This document shows positions 1 to 11,307 of a DNA stretch of 64,000 nucleotides, piece after piece. Every line of letters begins with the position of its first letter. The first letter of the stretch is position 1. The notes beneath the pieces were generated by a model. The model was not told the origin of the DNA and did no database searches. It worked only from the letters and a program-made list of their open reading frames with translations. The position numbers and the translations under genes were made by a program. Source of the DNA: Ricinus communis (Eukaryota; Streptophyta; Magnoliopsida; Malpighiales; Euphorbiaceae); the NCBI RefSeq assembly GCF_019578655.1, contig NC_063264.1, positions 3,720,001 to 3,784,000 of the forward strand, in the 5' to 3' direction.

Positions 1-111
1 GCAATCGCCCTTGTTATTCCCTGAAAAATTATTGATTTAATTTTACAGTAAATTATATAGATAATTACTATATTTTATTTTATTTTTAATAAATATGCAC
101 TAACCTTTTGA

Positions 112-610
112 TTTCTACCTAAATAGTTATTAGATTTTTAGTTTTAATAATAGCCTTTTTCAGCAAATTTAGATAATAAATTATATGTGTGGTCATTAAA
201 TTTTATATTTTATAGTAAAATATATCACATTTTTTATTTGTAACTAATAGTTATTAGATTTTAATTTTAATAATATCAATAAATTTTTCAGACACATTTA
301 GATGAAGTGTTATTTAAAAAAAAAAAAAAATCTTCCTCTAGCTCCAATCATCAATGACATATATAAAAAAATAGCTTAAGTCATTAAATTTATAAATACT
401 AGTACAAAATTTGGTAATGTCTATGCAATTTACTCAACTTGTATTGGAAAAATTTATATGTATTATTAAAATTAAAATTTAGTAACTATTTCATTAAAAG
501 TTAAATATAAAATATAAAATTTGGTGGTCGTTATATAATTTATTATTTAAATATATCAAAAAGATTTATAGCTGTTATTAAAATTAAAATTTAAAAATTA
601 TAAATAAAAA
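112..610. repeat. Fold-back (long inverted repeat) element
   Basis: The stretch at about 112-305 reappears as an imperfect reverse complement at about 438-605, around a roughly 120 bp loop. Matching blocks include ATTATTAAAATTAAAATYTA and TATAATTTATTATYTAAAT on opposite strands. Such arms are typical of MITE-like fold-back elements. I could not define clean terminal repeats or a target duplication, so the element class is open. Low sequence complexity adds some chance similarity, but the order of several matching blocks is kept along both arms. Confidence 0.5.
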
Positions 611-3425
611 ATTTGATATTTTATTGTCTTATAGAAACTCATAATATTAGTATCTAATAAAAAATTTATTTATTTTCTTTATTTACAAATTCTAAGTTAG
701 TTCCCTCACAACATCTAATTTAATTTGATTGCTACCATCAAAACTTTGGAAAATTGGGGATGAGCAAAAGTAGAAGTTCAAGTATTGAGATGGGGCTCCG
801 ACTCTAGGCAAATAAGCCCATTTAAAGCACGGCCCTATTCATATTTTAAAAGAAAAATAATTAACATACCCATATTCTTTTTTTCTATTTTTATCGTGTT
901 AAAATATTTAATTTATTTTCCCAAAAATACAGTTTTTATTGTTTGTTTTTTTAGTTTTTGTTTAATATTTCTGAATTTTTCCCTATTTTAAACACACATG
1001 TGACTGTGAGGTCCTGGTGCCGAAAACATTACCAATATTGTTCAGTTCATATCTGATTGATGGACTTCCAATTTTAAATAGTAAAAGAAAAGGAAACAAA
1101 ATATTTGATCTCATTTTAACTTAAATGTCAGAAGCAATTGCTATATTCAATATTGACTTCCATGTAAGATTGAGTTGATTCTTATGAGCCCATAATTCTC
1201 GTTTTTAACATTAATTCGATTCAAAATCTACAAAAAACCAGAGTCAATGGACATAATTAAAGAACTTCTTAGATGATTTGAAGGTGCAGAAATTTTGGGC
1301 TTTAAACTCAACAAGGGTTCAAAGGTTTTAGCTAGTTTGTGATACGTAACAAATATATATTAATTCTTTGAAGTGTTACAACAAAAACAAATTACAGTCA
1401 ATATATGATCGGTCAAAGCATATTTAAAGGATTATTTATACTGAGTTAAATTTTTTTTATTATAAAAAGGTATTTAATAAAATGAGACTTTAACACATGA
1501 GAAAAAGTAAGTTTTTTTCCTTTCAAAAAATATTAACACTTGGTGAAGAAAATAAAATAAAATAAAAAGATCATTGGATTTAAATAAAATTTTTCACTTT
1601 TTTATATTTAAAAATAAATAAAAGTACTCTTTATTAAATAAAAAATATTCTTAAAAATAAAAAAAATACTATTAGAAATGCTTTTAATATAATAAAATTT
1701 ATCTCGATTGAATTTATTTCCATAGACTAACCTCGTATTCAAATGAAATCCGGGTAGATATTATCTAAATAAAATTATTATTTTTATTGTGAAAATAAAA
1801 GAATTTCTAATTGAAGTTTCTTGATTTAATGTGCAATAATATTGTAGGCTCACAACCCATTCAACCTCAACTAATGAAAATGAAAGCTACGATTTAAAGA
1901 AATGCAGATGTATGTACTTATTACGCTTAATCCATATTATAATTGATGGGGAATTAATGTATATATGGCATTCTTTATTTTCTTGATATAAGTTGCATGA
2001 AAATGATTATTGATGAAAGGGCTATGGCGAATGCGGGGTACCGTTTTGGATTTGAAGTCTCCCACATCTCTCCGGTGCATGGTGTCCTCCACCACGCATA
2101 ACCAAACACACGATTTTCGTCGAGCTTTCTGTCACTAATGTTTGCCGGAATCATATAGATAGCAACTGGTGCTGTAAGTTGAAGACAAGACCAATGCATG
2201 TCCACCGCCGTAGCTAGCTTCACTTGCACCACCGAGCGACCCTTAGTAGTTGTGATGCTAATGTACTCTCATCTAATATAATTGGAAGTGTCATTTTCTA
2301 CTGTAAAGCATCTCGTGGCATAATTAAAAGATATTTCTCAATGTAGTTTATGTATTTTAAAGTAATCTATATTTGTTTTATTAACTTCATTTATAATTTT
2401 GTAATAAAATGGAAAAAATTTATTGGAATAAAAAATAATCAAATTATTTTTAAATTATCTGAAGAAATTATTAAACAAAAGCAAGAACGTTGCTTGGAAG
2501 CTTAAGATTTCTTTAAGCAAGATCCTTGCCAGTAGCCAGCATCCATTAAGCTAATGTTTGGTTGTAAAACCCTTCAATTGACAACAATTTGGACACTTCA
2601 AAAGTTACAACACATAGACAAAGAGAAAAAAGAATCATTATTAATTTTGAATTAATTTTTTAGGAATAAAATAAAGTTCGTAATAGAAGAGCCACTCAAT
2701 GCTCTCCATCTTGACTGATAACTTCATTATCTTAGCCCACTGCCCACATAGCTTGTGCCCAACTCTATGTTGTTCTACCCTATTTGTACTAGGCAGAGAG
2801 ACTTCTAAAATATAGAGGCCCATCAAGTTGTTGAAATTTGAAATGCAAACCTAGCCTGTAAGATTATAAAATTTAGATGTTTACTATAGAAGATAAGCTT
2901 TTTAAGAAATTTATATAGAAATAAAGTATAAAAAGGTATCACGTGGTTTTAATAATTGATAATTTTTAGTATATGATTTTTTCAAATGAAAAGAGATATA
3001 TTATTACAAATCGTGATAAAAAAAATATTTTCTTATTTAAAATTTTTCTATTTGTAAGAATCCAGCTACCTTTACGTCAATCAGCTATTATTATTATATT
3101 ATTTTTTTGATAATATAAATTTAAAGTTTAACAACTATTAATTTTAATATCTGACTATTAAATCACGATTTAAAAAGTTATTGATCTAATGATATCGATT
3201 TAACATTCAAACAATAACGTTTTGGGTTGTTAAACTCTAAATCGATGTTATCAAACACAAGGAATAATGATAATGATAACGATGACTGATCGGAATAATG
3301 ATGGCTAATTTCTTGCCGATTGAAACTTTAGAAATAACTTTTGTCACGATTTATAATTATATACTTCTTTTTATCTGAAAGAAACTATAATATTTAAAAT
3401 TATTAAATAATGAAACTATATTATA

Positions 3426-3468
<43 letters not shown>

Positions 3469-4689
3469 TTATAATTCAATATATAAAAGTTCTATTATTG
3501 AAATTAATAAATATTTCATTAGCCGCAATCCGGCATAAAATTCATAAGCCTGTACGACGACGTTAAAATCTTAGGCTTCTCTAGTATTCTATAAGATTGG
3601 TTTTTGACAGTACATAGGTAAGAAAACGGAATTTAACGGTTTTGTCACAGCAATGACTTAAGGTGAATTCTCCCAGCAAGGTGAATTCTAGGGTACTTCC
3701 GATGTTTACAGCACTTTCATTTTTTTAATATCTCCATGTATTTATTTAATAAAAATTTAAATTAAATTTAAATAGAAAATTTTTTAAATAATTTTTATAA
3801 AAAAAATTAGTATATAAAATGTTTAAAAAATTTACGTAAGAATTACACATTAAATTTTTTTTATAAAAACTTGATTTAGATTTTATAAATTTCCATTCAA
3901 TAAATATATAAAAATAAAAAAAAATTATGTCATTGTAAATTACGATATCTCAAAATCCTCCCGACAATTTATGCAAGCTTGAGTTTTTATAAATGATATT
4001 AGAGTAACTTGTTATTCTAATTATAGAACTAAGTGATGTTTAAAGGTAAGTCCTACATCATAGAAAGTCGAGGGTAGCCACCTATAGAATTTGTATGAGT
4101 CATTAATAGAATCCATGACTCGCTGATATGCTATGATTCTGGACTATTAGGCTATGGTCTCACTCTGACAAGGATGTCAGAGTTGAGTAGGAAAGATTAT
4201 AACCATCTAATTGTGAGTTTTATGTACTTATAAGAGTTTCAATGAGTTAATACTAACACCTAGAGATTGACTTTTGAACCATATGAACAGCCCAATCCTA
4301 CCTCAAATTATTGGGTCACATATTTATTAGTTTTTATATAATTGAGTATATGTCAATCATTTAATATTTAAGTATAAAACACTTACACATAAATCTGGAT
4401 CTCCTATTTATCGCAATATATACACCTATTTTAGGTAAGAATTTATACAAAAAAACATTATGCACTTTTATTCAATTTTTCAATATCATATAAAAGAAAA
4501 ATAATTATGCATTACATGGCTTTTTGGTTCCATATTGATGCCTAAAATGGGTATAGTACATACACTTGTTTTTCTGCCCAAAAGATATTCAAGCAACATA
4601 TTAATTAACCCTAAATCAAAACATGAATTAACTTCTAGAAAAGACACACACATATATATATATAACAAGCACTTGATAAAGAAAGGTTG
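611..4689. other. Gene-free AT-rich intergenic DNA
   Basis: No gene could be supported here. It holds short AT-rich words, a (TA)n run at 3430-3457, and an LTR-like patch at about 4030-4330 (contains GTCCTACATC, a word common near the start of plant LTRs). An 86-codon open frame on the minus strand at 1975-2232 is richer in GC than its surroundings but matches nothing I recognise. Confidence 0.6.
3430..3457. repeat. (TA)n microsatellite
   Basis: Uninterrupted TA dinucleotide run of about 14 units. Confidence 0.9.
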
Positions 4690-6432
4690 TTAATGAACTA
4701 TAGGTGTAACTTTAGGTATATGAACAGGAAAATCATTAATTTCATCCACCCAAGGGTTCTTTTCTTTGTCAGGATTGACAGTCCTCAAAGCATGCCAAAC
4801 AGCACTGTTGCACTTGAATCCTGAACCAAATCCTATTTGCCACACCCTATCACTCTTCTTGATCCTTCCTTTGGCTTCGGAATAAGCCAATTCATACCAT
4901 AAAGAACTACTTGAAGTGTTACCAAACCTGTAAAGAGTCATTCTTGAAGGCTCCATATGCCATGGAGTGAGCTTAAGGTGTTTCTCTAGCTCATCCAAAA
5001 TACCTCGTCCACCGGCATGAATACAGAAGTGCTCAAATGCCAATTTGAAATCAGGAATGTATTGGTCTATCTTCATTTTGAAGATCCTTTTCGCAACTAA
5101 GGTAGCGAAAAACAGTAGTTGTTCGGATACAGGAAGAACTAGTGGCCCGAGTGTGGTGATGTTTGCCTTAAGAGCTTCACCAGCAACCACCATGAGGTCT
5201 TTCGACAGGGAGACGCCAACAATTTGATTTTCATCTTCTTGTTGCATCACGCAGTTATAAGACTTATCATCAGCACCTTTGTTAGTCCGAATGGTGTGAA
5301 TGAGCTGATACTTAGAACGTTGGCGATCGGATGGCCGATTGGATAGGAGAATGGCAGCTGCTCCTATACGGAATAGGCAGTTTGTGACAAGCATGGATCG
5401 TTCGTTGCCCATGTACCAGTTCCAAGTGATATTTTCTGTGCTTACCACCAAGGCATAAGAGTTGGAATTTACCTATTATAATTTATGCAAGCACAGATAA
5501 AATGTTAATACCAAGGCATGATCAGTGTTTGATAGTGTTATAATCATAAAGTACTGAAAGGGACACAAAAGGAGAAGCCCTCAGGGCCTTTATAATTGAA
5601 TTTTCAATTAGAAAAATGACAATGATAGAAAAAAAATTTAAAAAAAGAAAAAGAAAAAGAAAAGGAGAATAAATTTTTAGTAAACCTGCAAAAGGTGTTT
5701 GGCAAGGTCTATAGAAATGAGTCCAGCACTGCAGCCCATACCACCAAGATTATAGCTCAAAATGTTCCCTCTGAGCTTGTATCGGTTGACAATTACAGAA
5801 GAAAGAGAAGGAATGGGATTGAACAGACTGTTATTCACAACAAGTATTCCAATATCTCTAGGGTTAACCCCAGTTTTTGATAAGAGCTCATCGATGGCTC
5901 CAGATATTACCATTTCTGTCTCACTTCTTGCCTCGGCAATGGACTGGTCTTGAGGACACTTCGTCAGGCCTTTGGGTCCATATGTCATTTGACCGAAACC
6001 CGATTTTTCCAAGATTTTCCTTTGAAAGGTCAGACTTTCTTCTGTGAAGCATCCACATGCTGCAGCTATCTGAAAGCAGTGCTCTCTAGTAACCTTATGA
6101 GATGGTTTGGGCTTGTAACAAGAAAAATCGACCAAGTAGACTTTTGTTGGCTTGCTCATATAATAGAGAGTAATGATAAAGACTATAGAAGCTGCGCATG
6201 TGACTACCGTTAGAAAATTGAATCTCAGATGGTTCGATAGGTCAAATAATTCTTCAACACTGAGGGTTGAAAGATGAGCTAACATCATGAGAAGGAATGG
6301 TATTAACAAGAGGTACAAGGCACTGGAGACTAAGTAGTGGTAACCAAGCTTTATATGTTTGAGCTTGATAGACAAGAAGAAGTTGGCCAAGTTGCTCTTC
6401 TTTTCTTGGTTTTGTTTCGTTTCTACTTCCAT
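4690..6432 (-). CDS. KCS20-like: 3-ketoacyl-CoA synthase, KCS20-like, diverged tandem copy
   Basis: Two coding exons, 6432-5686 and 5472-4690, join in phase 0 across a 213 bp GT-AG intron to give 509 residues. The enzyme condenses malonyl-CoA with a long acyl-CoA, the first and chain-length-setting step of very-long-chain fatty acid elongation at the ER, feeding wax, suberin and sphingolipids. Two N-terminal membrane segments lie at about 33-54 and 71-92. The thiolase-type triad is present: Cys234 in [10 protein letters not shown], His401 in HFCIHAGG, Asn434 in RFGNTSSSS. It shares intron position and most sequence with the copy at 13735-16056 but is about 17 residues shorter and has changed otherwise well-kept spots: VNNSLFNP where the other copy has [19 protein letters not shown] for [11 protein letters not shown], and [10 protein letters not shown] for [10 protein letters not shown]. 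The reading frame is intact. A minus-strand TATA-like TATAAATAT lies 93 nt upstream of the start. Family assignment is firm; retained activity and substrate range are open. Confidence 0.93.
5473..5685 (-). other. Intron of KCS copy 1
   Basis: A 213 bp GT-AG intron after the codon for Gln249, at the same place as the 741 bp intron of the neighbouring copy. It carries an A/G-rich (coding strand T/C-rich) tract near the donor. Confidence 0.85.
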
Positions 6433-6524
6433 TTTTTTTTTTTTTTTGTCGAAAGATTTGAGAGAACCAAGCTCACTTCAAAATATAGTTTAGTTTTGCT
6501 GTGACAAGTTGCATATAAGTTAAT

Positions 6525-6533
6525 ATATTTATA
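6525..6533 (-). promoter_or_regulatory. Candidate TATA box of KCS copy 1
   Basis: TATAAATAT on the minus strand, 93 nt before the start codon at 6432. A T-rich run on the plus strand (A-rich on the coding strand) directly precedes the ATG. Confidence 0.4.
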
Positions 6534-7472
6534 ACATGTGTAAATTAGCTATAAAATTTAAGATGTTTATTACTAAATTATAATATATTTCACAGTATTT
6601 ATTGCTCATTCAATAAATGAATGTAATAACTACACATTGGTAGTTGGTTCTAGAGCTGTGCTTTCATAAGCCATTTTTATAATATTTTTCTGAATTCTCT
6701 AAATTGCCATGCTACCTTTTCATATTCAGAATTAGTTTCTTTATTTCTTTTTAATTTTAATGTAGCATCGATTTCTATGTTGCTTGCATAAAAAGATCAG
6801 AGGATATATGTTAACATTTTCTATGCACGATCAATTGATGAGGTCTTTCTTCCTTGAAAAAAGAAAAGATGAAATTGCCCCTTGTGGAGTTATCTTCTTA
6901 TAAAATGATGGATAATTGCATAACCGAGTGAAAGGTTTCGTTGAAGGTATCTATGATTGGCAAAATCAATTAAGTTAGTGATAAAAGAAAAAATAAATAA
7001 ATTGGAAGGCAGGGCTAAATTGACAGAAGTTTTAGAATTCTAAAATTTTTGGGATATTGTACATGCAGTGGACCTAGATATGCAAAATATAATTAACTCC
7101 CTCATTAAGCAGATCAAAAGGAATTTGCATGATGGAACAAGGAGACAATGGATCCATTCATGGTTCAGGAAAAGGGTTAATGTGGACATCTATCATACAT
7201 AAATTCTACTCATTTTTTTTTTTTTCAGATATGTCCAACATTCTTATCTTAAATATAACAATTTGTTATATGTATTTTTAACTTGGTATAATCGTTTTAT
7301 TTTTGATATGAACACTTTTGCTTAGATAATATCAATTTGATCCCTAAATTTATTATTATCAGCCCCACCCACTGCCCCCGCCCCCCCACCACTTTGATTC
7401 CCCAAATCATAACCATAACCTCCATTAGTTTGACCCTTAAGGTTTCGTCATCCTTGCCATAGATATATTTAC
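6534..7472. other. Gene-free region between KCS copy 1 and the TRIM element
   Basis: Upstream DNA of the first KCS copy. AT-rich with a C-rich patch near 7366-7390. No open frame or RNA gene could be supported. Confidence 0.5.
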
Positions 7473-7995
7473 GGTTAAAGATCTCATGTCACTAAAAAAG
7501 ATAAAAAAATACAAACAATTAATAAGAATTAAGACCCAATCAATCAAGTGATTAGTTCTAACTTTATTAGTTAGGTTTTTTGTAATTTACCCATTCACTT
7601 AACTCCCATTTTAACCTATTAGTTTAATTTTTAATATGGTATCAGAATATGTGTGGTTCGATTTCTTAATTACTTGATTTCTTATTCGAATGTTCAGCAC
7701 AATCTGGTATTTCCATTGTAATTCAATTCAATTCAATTTCAAATTTCAGGGAGGCGATTTTATTCTTAAGTGACAACTAAACGTCAAAGTCAAATCCGAG
7801 TTACACTTGTGGAGGTGTTAAAGATCATACATCACTGAAAAAAATGAATACAAATAGTTTATAAAGATTAAGATACAACTGGTTAAGTGGTTAGCTTTAG
7901 TCATTTAGTATTAGTTGATGCTCAGATTTATGAGTTGGGTTCTACTCTTCATTTATTCACTTAACCTCAGCCTTAATTAGTTAATTTTGTTAACA
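7473..7995 (+). mobile_element. TRIM-like miniature LTR retrotransposon
   Basis: Two related direct repeats, about 7473-7636 and 7816-7995, both open with GTTAAAGATC and share blocks such as TTCACTTAAC. Immediately after the left repeat comes TGGTATCAGA (7637-7646), which matches the primer-binding site complementary to plant initiator tRNA-Met. A G-rich GTGGAGG, a weak polypurine tract, sits just before the right repeat. The internal part is only about 180 bp and has no coding capacity. This fits a terminal-repeat retrotransposon in miniature. The repeats have diverged and no exact target duplication was seen, so it is old. Confidence 0.7.
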
Positions 7996-8316
7996 ACAAG
8001 TCTGAAGATAAGGTTGAAAGACGAGTAAATACTATTGTAGAGTGTGAAAAAGTATTAAATTCTTTGATAATTAAAGGAGATTTCCCATTACTAATTCGAT
8101 TCTTCGTATAGCAAATTGAAATTTGAACTCCAACTAGGGGTTTTGATTTCCCCATCGGTTTAGGATTCTTTAAGTGAAAGCAAAAGATGGTTGTGCAATT
8201 AAATAGCTTTGTATTGAGGAACAAGATAAGAAAGATCTTACTGTTTTTCTTGCTGTTTTTGCTTTGGAAGATCTATTCTTATATTTCTCTTATTAATCTC
8301 TTTGAGCCCTTTTGAC

Positions 8317-8867
8317 TAGTGTTTTAAAAACCAAACCGAATGGTCAATTCAATCAAGAACTACTGGTTAATTCGATCTAATTCGGTTAAAAAATTAAATT
8401 TGCAATTGAACCGATTTGGAAAGAATTAACCGGTTATATATATTTGCAAGAGAAATTATTAGAGAAAAATTAAAAAAATATAGATTATAAAAAAATTGAA
8501 CTAACTTATGTTTAAAATCTTTAGAATTTGTATTTAGAAAAAAAAATAATTCCTTTTTTTTTTAATTTAGTGTTTATGATTTATTCTTTTACAATTTATA
8601 TATTTTGTATTTATTATTTTATATAAGTCATAATTCTATTAATATATATTTACTTAAATATATTATTTAATTATTTAAATTTTAGTATTTGGACTTTATT
8701 AGATACTATTAAAAGTTAATGACTTATTGTTAGTTTATTGTAATTATTATCTTAATATTTAATAAATAAAATATAATTAATTTTTTTTTAAGTCCGTTTA
8801 ACCGGCAGTTTGATCGATTTAACCGACTGAACTAGTAAATAACATTTTATCTGATTTTTAAAATACT
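8317..8867. mobile_element. hAT-type MITE (non-autonomous DNA transposon)
   Basis: The left end TAGTGTTTTAAAAACC and the reverse complement of the right end (AGTATTTTAAAAATC) form terminal inverted repeats. They are flanked by CTTTTGAC at 8309-8316 and CTTTTGAA at 8868-8875, a 7-of-8 match to an 8 bp target-site duplication as made by hAT transposases. The TAGTG start also agrees with the hAT end pattern. The 551 bp interior contains GGTTAAT/AACCG-type subterminal words and no open frame. Confidence 0.7.
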
Positions 8868-10464
8868 CTTTTGAAAATTTAAATTTGTATATAAAAGGAC
8901 ATCCATATGGTTGTGGTGTCAGCGGATGAAGTGGTTGTGGTGGTGGTGGTTATGGTTATGGTCTGGTGGATTAAATAGTGGTTGTGGGTGGGTGGATAGA
9001 AATTAATTTACATATTAAATTGATTTTTATCCCATTAAAATTTCTTGTCCAGTAAATGGTGTTCTGTCCGTATAGGCAAAAAGAATTCTATGCAAGTGTA
9101 AAAGTAGATCCCTTATTATGTCTACATAGTCATAACAAGTTTTTTATTTTCTTTTAAAAATCATATATCATTTTAAAAGTTTCATATACTAAGTGATCTG
9201 AAAAACAACTATAATTGTGCTCAATTAACCTTTTAAAAGATTTATTATATATAAATGACATTATATTAATTAAATAAATATTTATAAAATAGAAACATAA
9301 GAGATTGAAATGATAATCCGACTGAAAAACATAGCTATTTAATGAACTATTATATAAAATTTATGTAATGACTCATTACTTGAATAATTATATAATGGCT
9401 AAATAATTTTGTTTTTTGTTGAGTATAGATATTCAATTAGTTATGTACTTGTTGCAATAAAAAATAAGCAAACCTACACCACAAAAGACTGTCGATGAAG
9501 GGCCATAACACAGATGCAATAGTTTTGTGAACCCCCACATTTCTTTAATGTAAAAGATTACAAAGGGGCGCCAGTAAGCATTTGGAGAAAACACAAAAGG
9601 TTATTAATTATACATGGAAATCGGATCTAATCAATCTCTCCTGTGCCCCCCCACCAATTCCACAAAAGATTGCCCAAAAGAAAGATAATTTTCTAACGTA
9701 AACTCATGGCCTCAAAATGCTTCTTAATGTTTTTTTTTAACGTATTTTGGAGTAATTTATGCTTATAATTATTTACTTGTATTAGCAGTAAAATAATTGT
9801 TTCTATTTTGTTTAGTTGAATAAAATTAAACCAGATTTAGATTGTTCGAGTATAATGATTTATCTTATACACAACTCTGAAATTTGTAGTAGCATATAAC
9901 CTTCAAAGGAAATTAAATCAACCCTGTTCGCCCTAACCATATCATCCTTCTATTTCTACCAAAGAAATAATAAACATTCTATCAAAAAACAAAAATGTAG
10001 TGAGATCCTAAATTAGATGCTAACCAATTCAGCTAAAAGATGTGTTAAAAACAATCTAAATATGATTGGTTCGCATTCTTTAGGTCACTTCTGGAGATTA
10101 GTTCTTCTTTAAACCGAAAAAAAATAAAAGAAAAAGAAATAATTACTAGCACCGAGTTATAAAAAAAAATAAAAAAAGCCCCATATTTATTAGAAATGGG
10201 ATTTGGACACAGTTGATATCAATAAAAATACAAAGTTATCTTATATATTTTATAATTATAAATATCTAAATAAAAGTATTATTCTTTGTGATTTGAATAG
10301 AGTTATATATAGTTTTTCAAACTAATAAATAGTCTTTTTGTCTCTTTGATAACTCGTTATTTAAATTCTTTGCTTTAATACTTTCAGAATTCAGATTGGA
10401 CGACGAAGCCCATTGGGTTTGATGTGAAGTGTAAACATTGCCCCAGACCATATTGAGCAAATAA

Positions 10465-10532
10465 AACTAAATAAAAGACAACCCAAAATAATCATATGAC
10501 AAGCACATGCACTTACATTTTAATTTCTTGGG

Positions 10533-10564
<32 letters not shown>

Positions 10565-10637
10565 ACTAAATAAAAAGACAACCCAAAATAATCATATGAC
10601 AAGCACATGCACTTACATTTTAATTTCTTGGGCTGAT
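10465..10637. repeat. 73 bp direct duplication flanking (TA)n
   Basis: The block that begins AACTAAATAAA and ends TTCTTGGGCTGAT occurs at 10465-10537 and again at 10564-10637, nearly identical, with a (TA)n run at 10536-10564 between them. This looks like a recent local duplication or slippage event. Confidence 0.85.
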
Positions 10638-10901
10638 GCATATCATATATATATATAATTAATAAATATGTAATATATTTTTATTAATTTTAAATAATAA
10701 ATTTCAAATAATAAAACATATATCAATTATTTAATACTAAAACATAAAACACTTATATATATCGGTATATTTAGCAAACCTATATAAGAGTCTATCTAAA
10801 TTTTTTTAGCATAACCAACGGAAATCAAGTTAGCTAAGTTAAGTTAACTATAAACAATGGATATTAATTATAATATTGTATATGATAATAACTTTTGGTT
10901 G

Positions 10902-10993
10902 TAGGATTAGGAATTATTACTGGTGTATATTTAGAATTATAGATTTTTAGGATTAGGAATTATTAGTGGTGTATATTTAGAATTATAGATTTT
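10902..10993. repeat. 46 bp tandem duplication
   Basis: Two head-to-tail copies of a 46 bp unit beginning TAGGATTAGGAATTATTA, at 10902-10947 and 10948-10993, with a single difference seen (ACTGG against AGTGG). Confidence 0.85.
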
Positions 10994-11230
10994 TACTCGT
11001 AGGCGTTAAACTATAATTACAATATTAAAAAAAAATCGATAATTTCTTTTTGAATTCTTAATTAAATAGGATTAGTTTTTTTTTTTTCTTTTGTAAATCT
11101 TCAAAATCTATCAACGACTTTGAAGGCAAAAAAATTTAGACAATGTTAAATTGTTGGTAAAAGGATGAGGATTATTATTAAAAATATCTTAACTAAAATC
11201 TGTAATACTTTCATGATACTTGATAGGTTC

Positions 11231-11234
<4 letters not shown>

Positions 11235-11303
<69 letters not shown>
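11235..11303. repeat. (TA)n microsatellite, about 69 bp
   Basis: Uninterrupted TA run of about 34 units, one of the two longest in the window. Confidence 0.95.
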
Positions 11304-11307
<4 letters not shown>

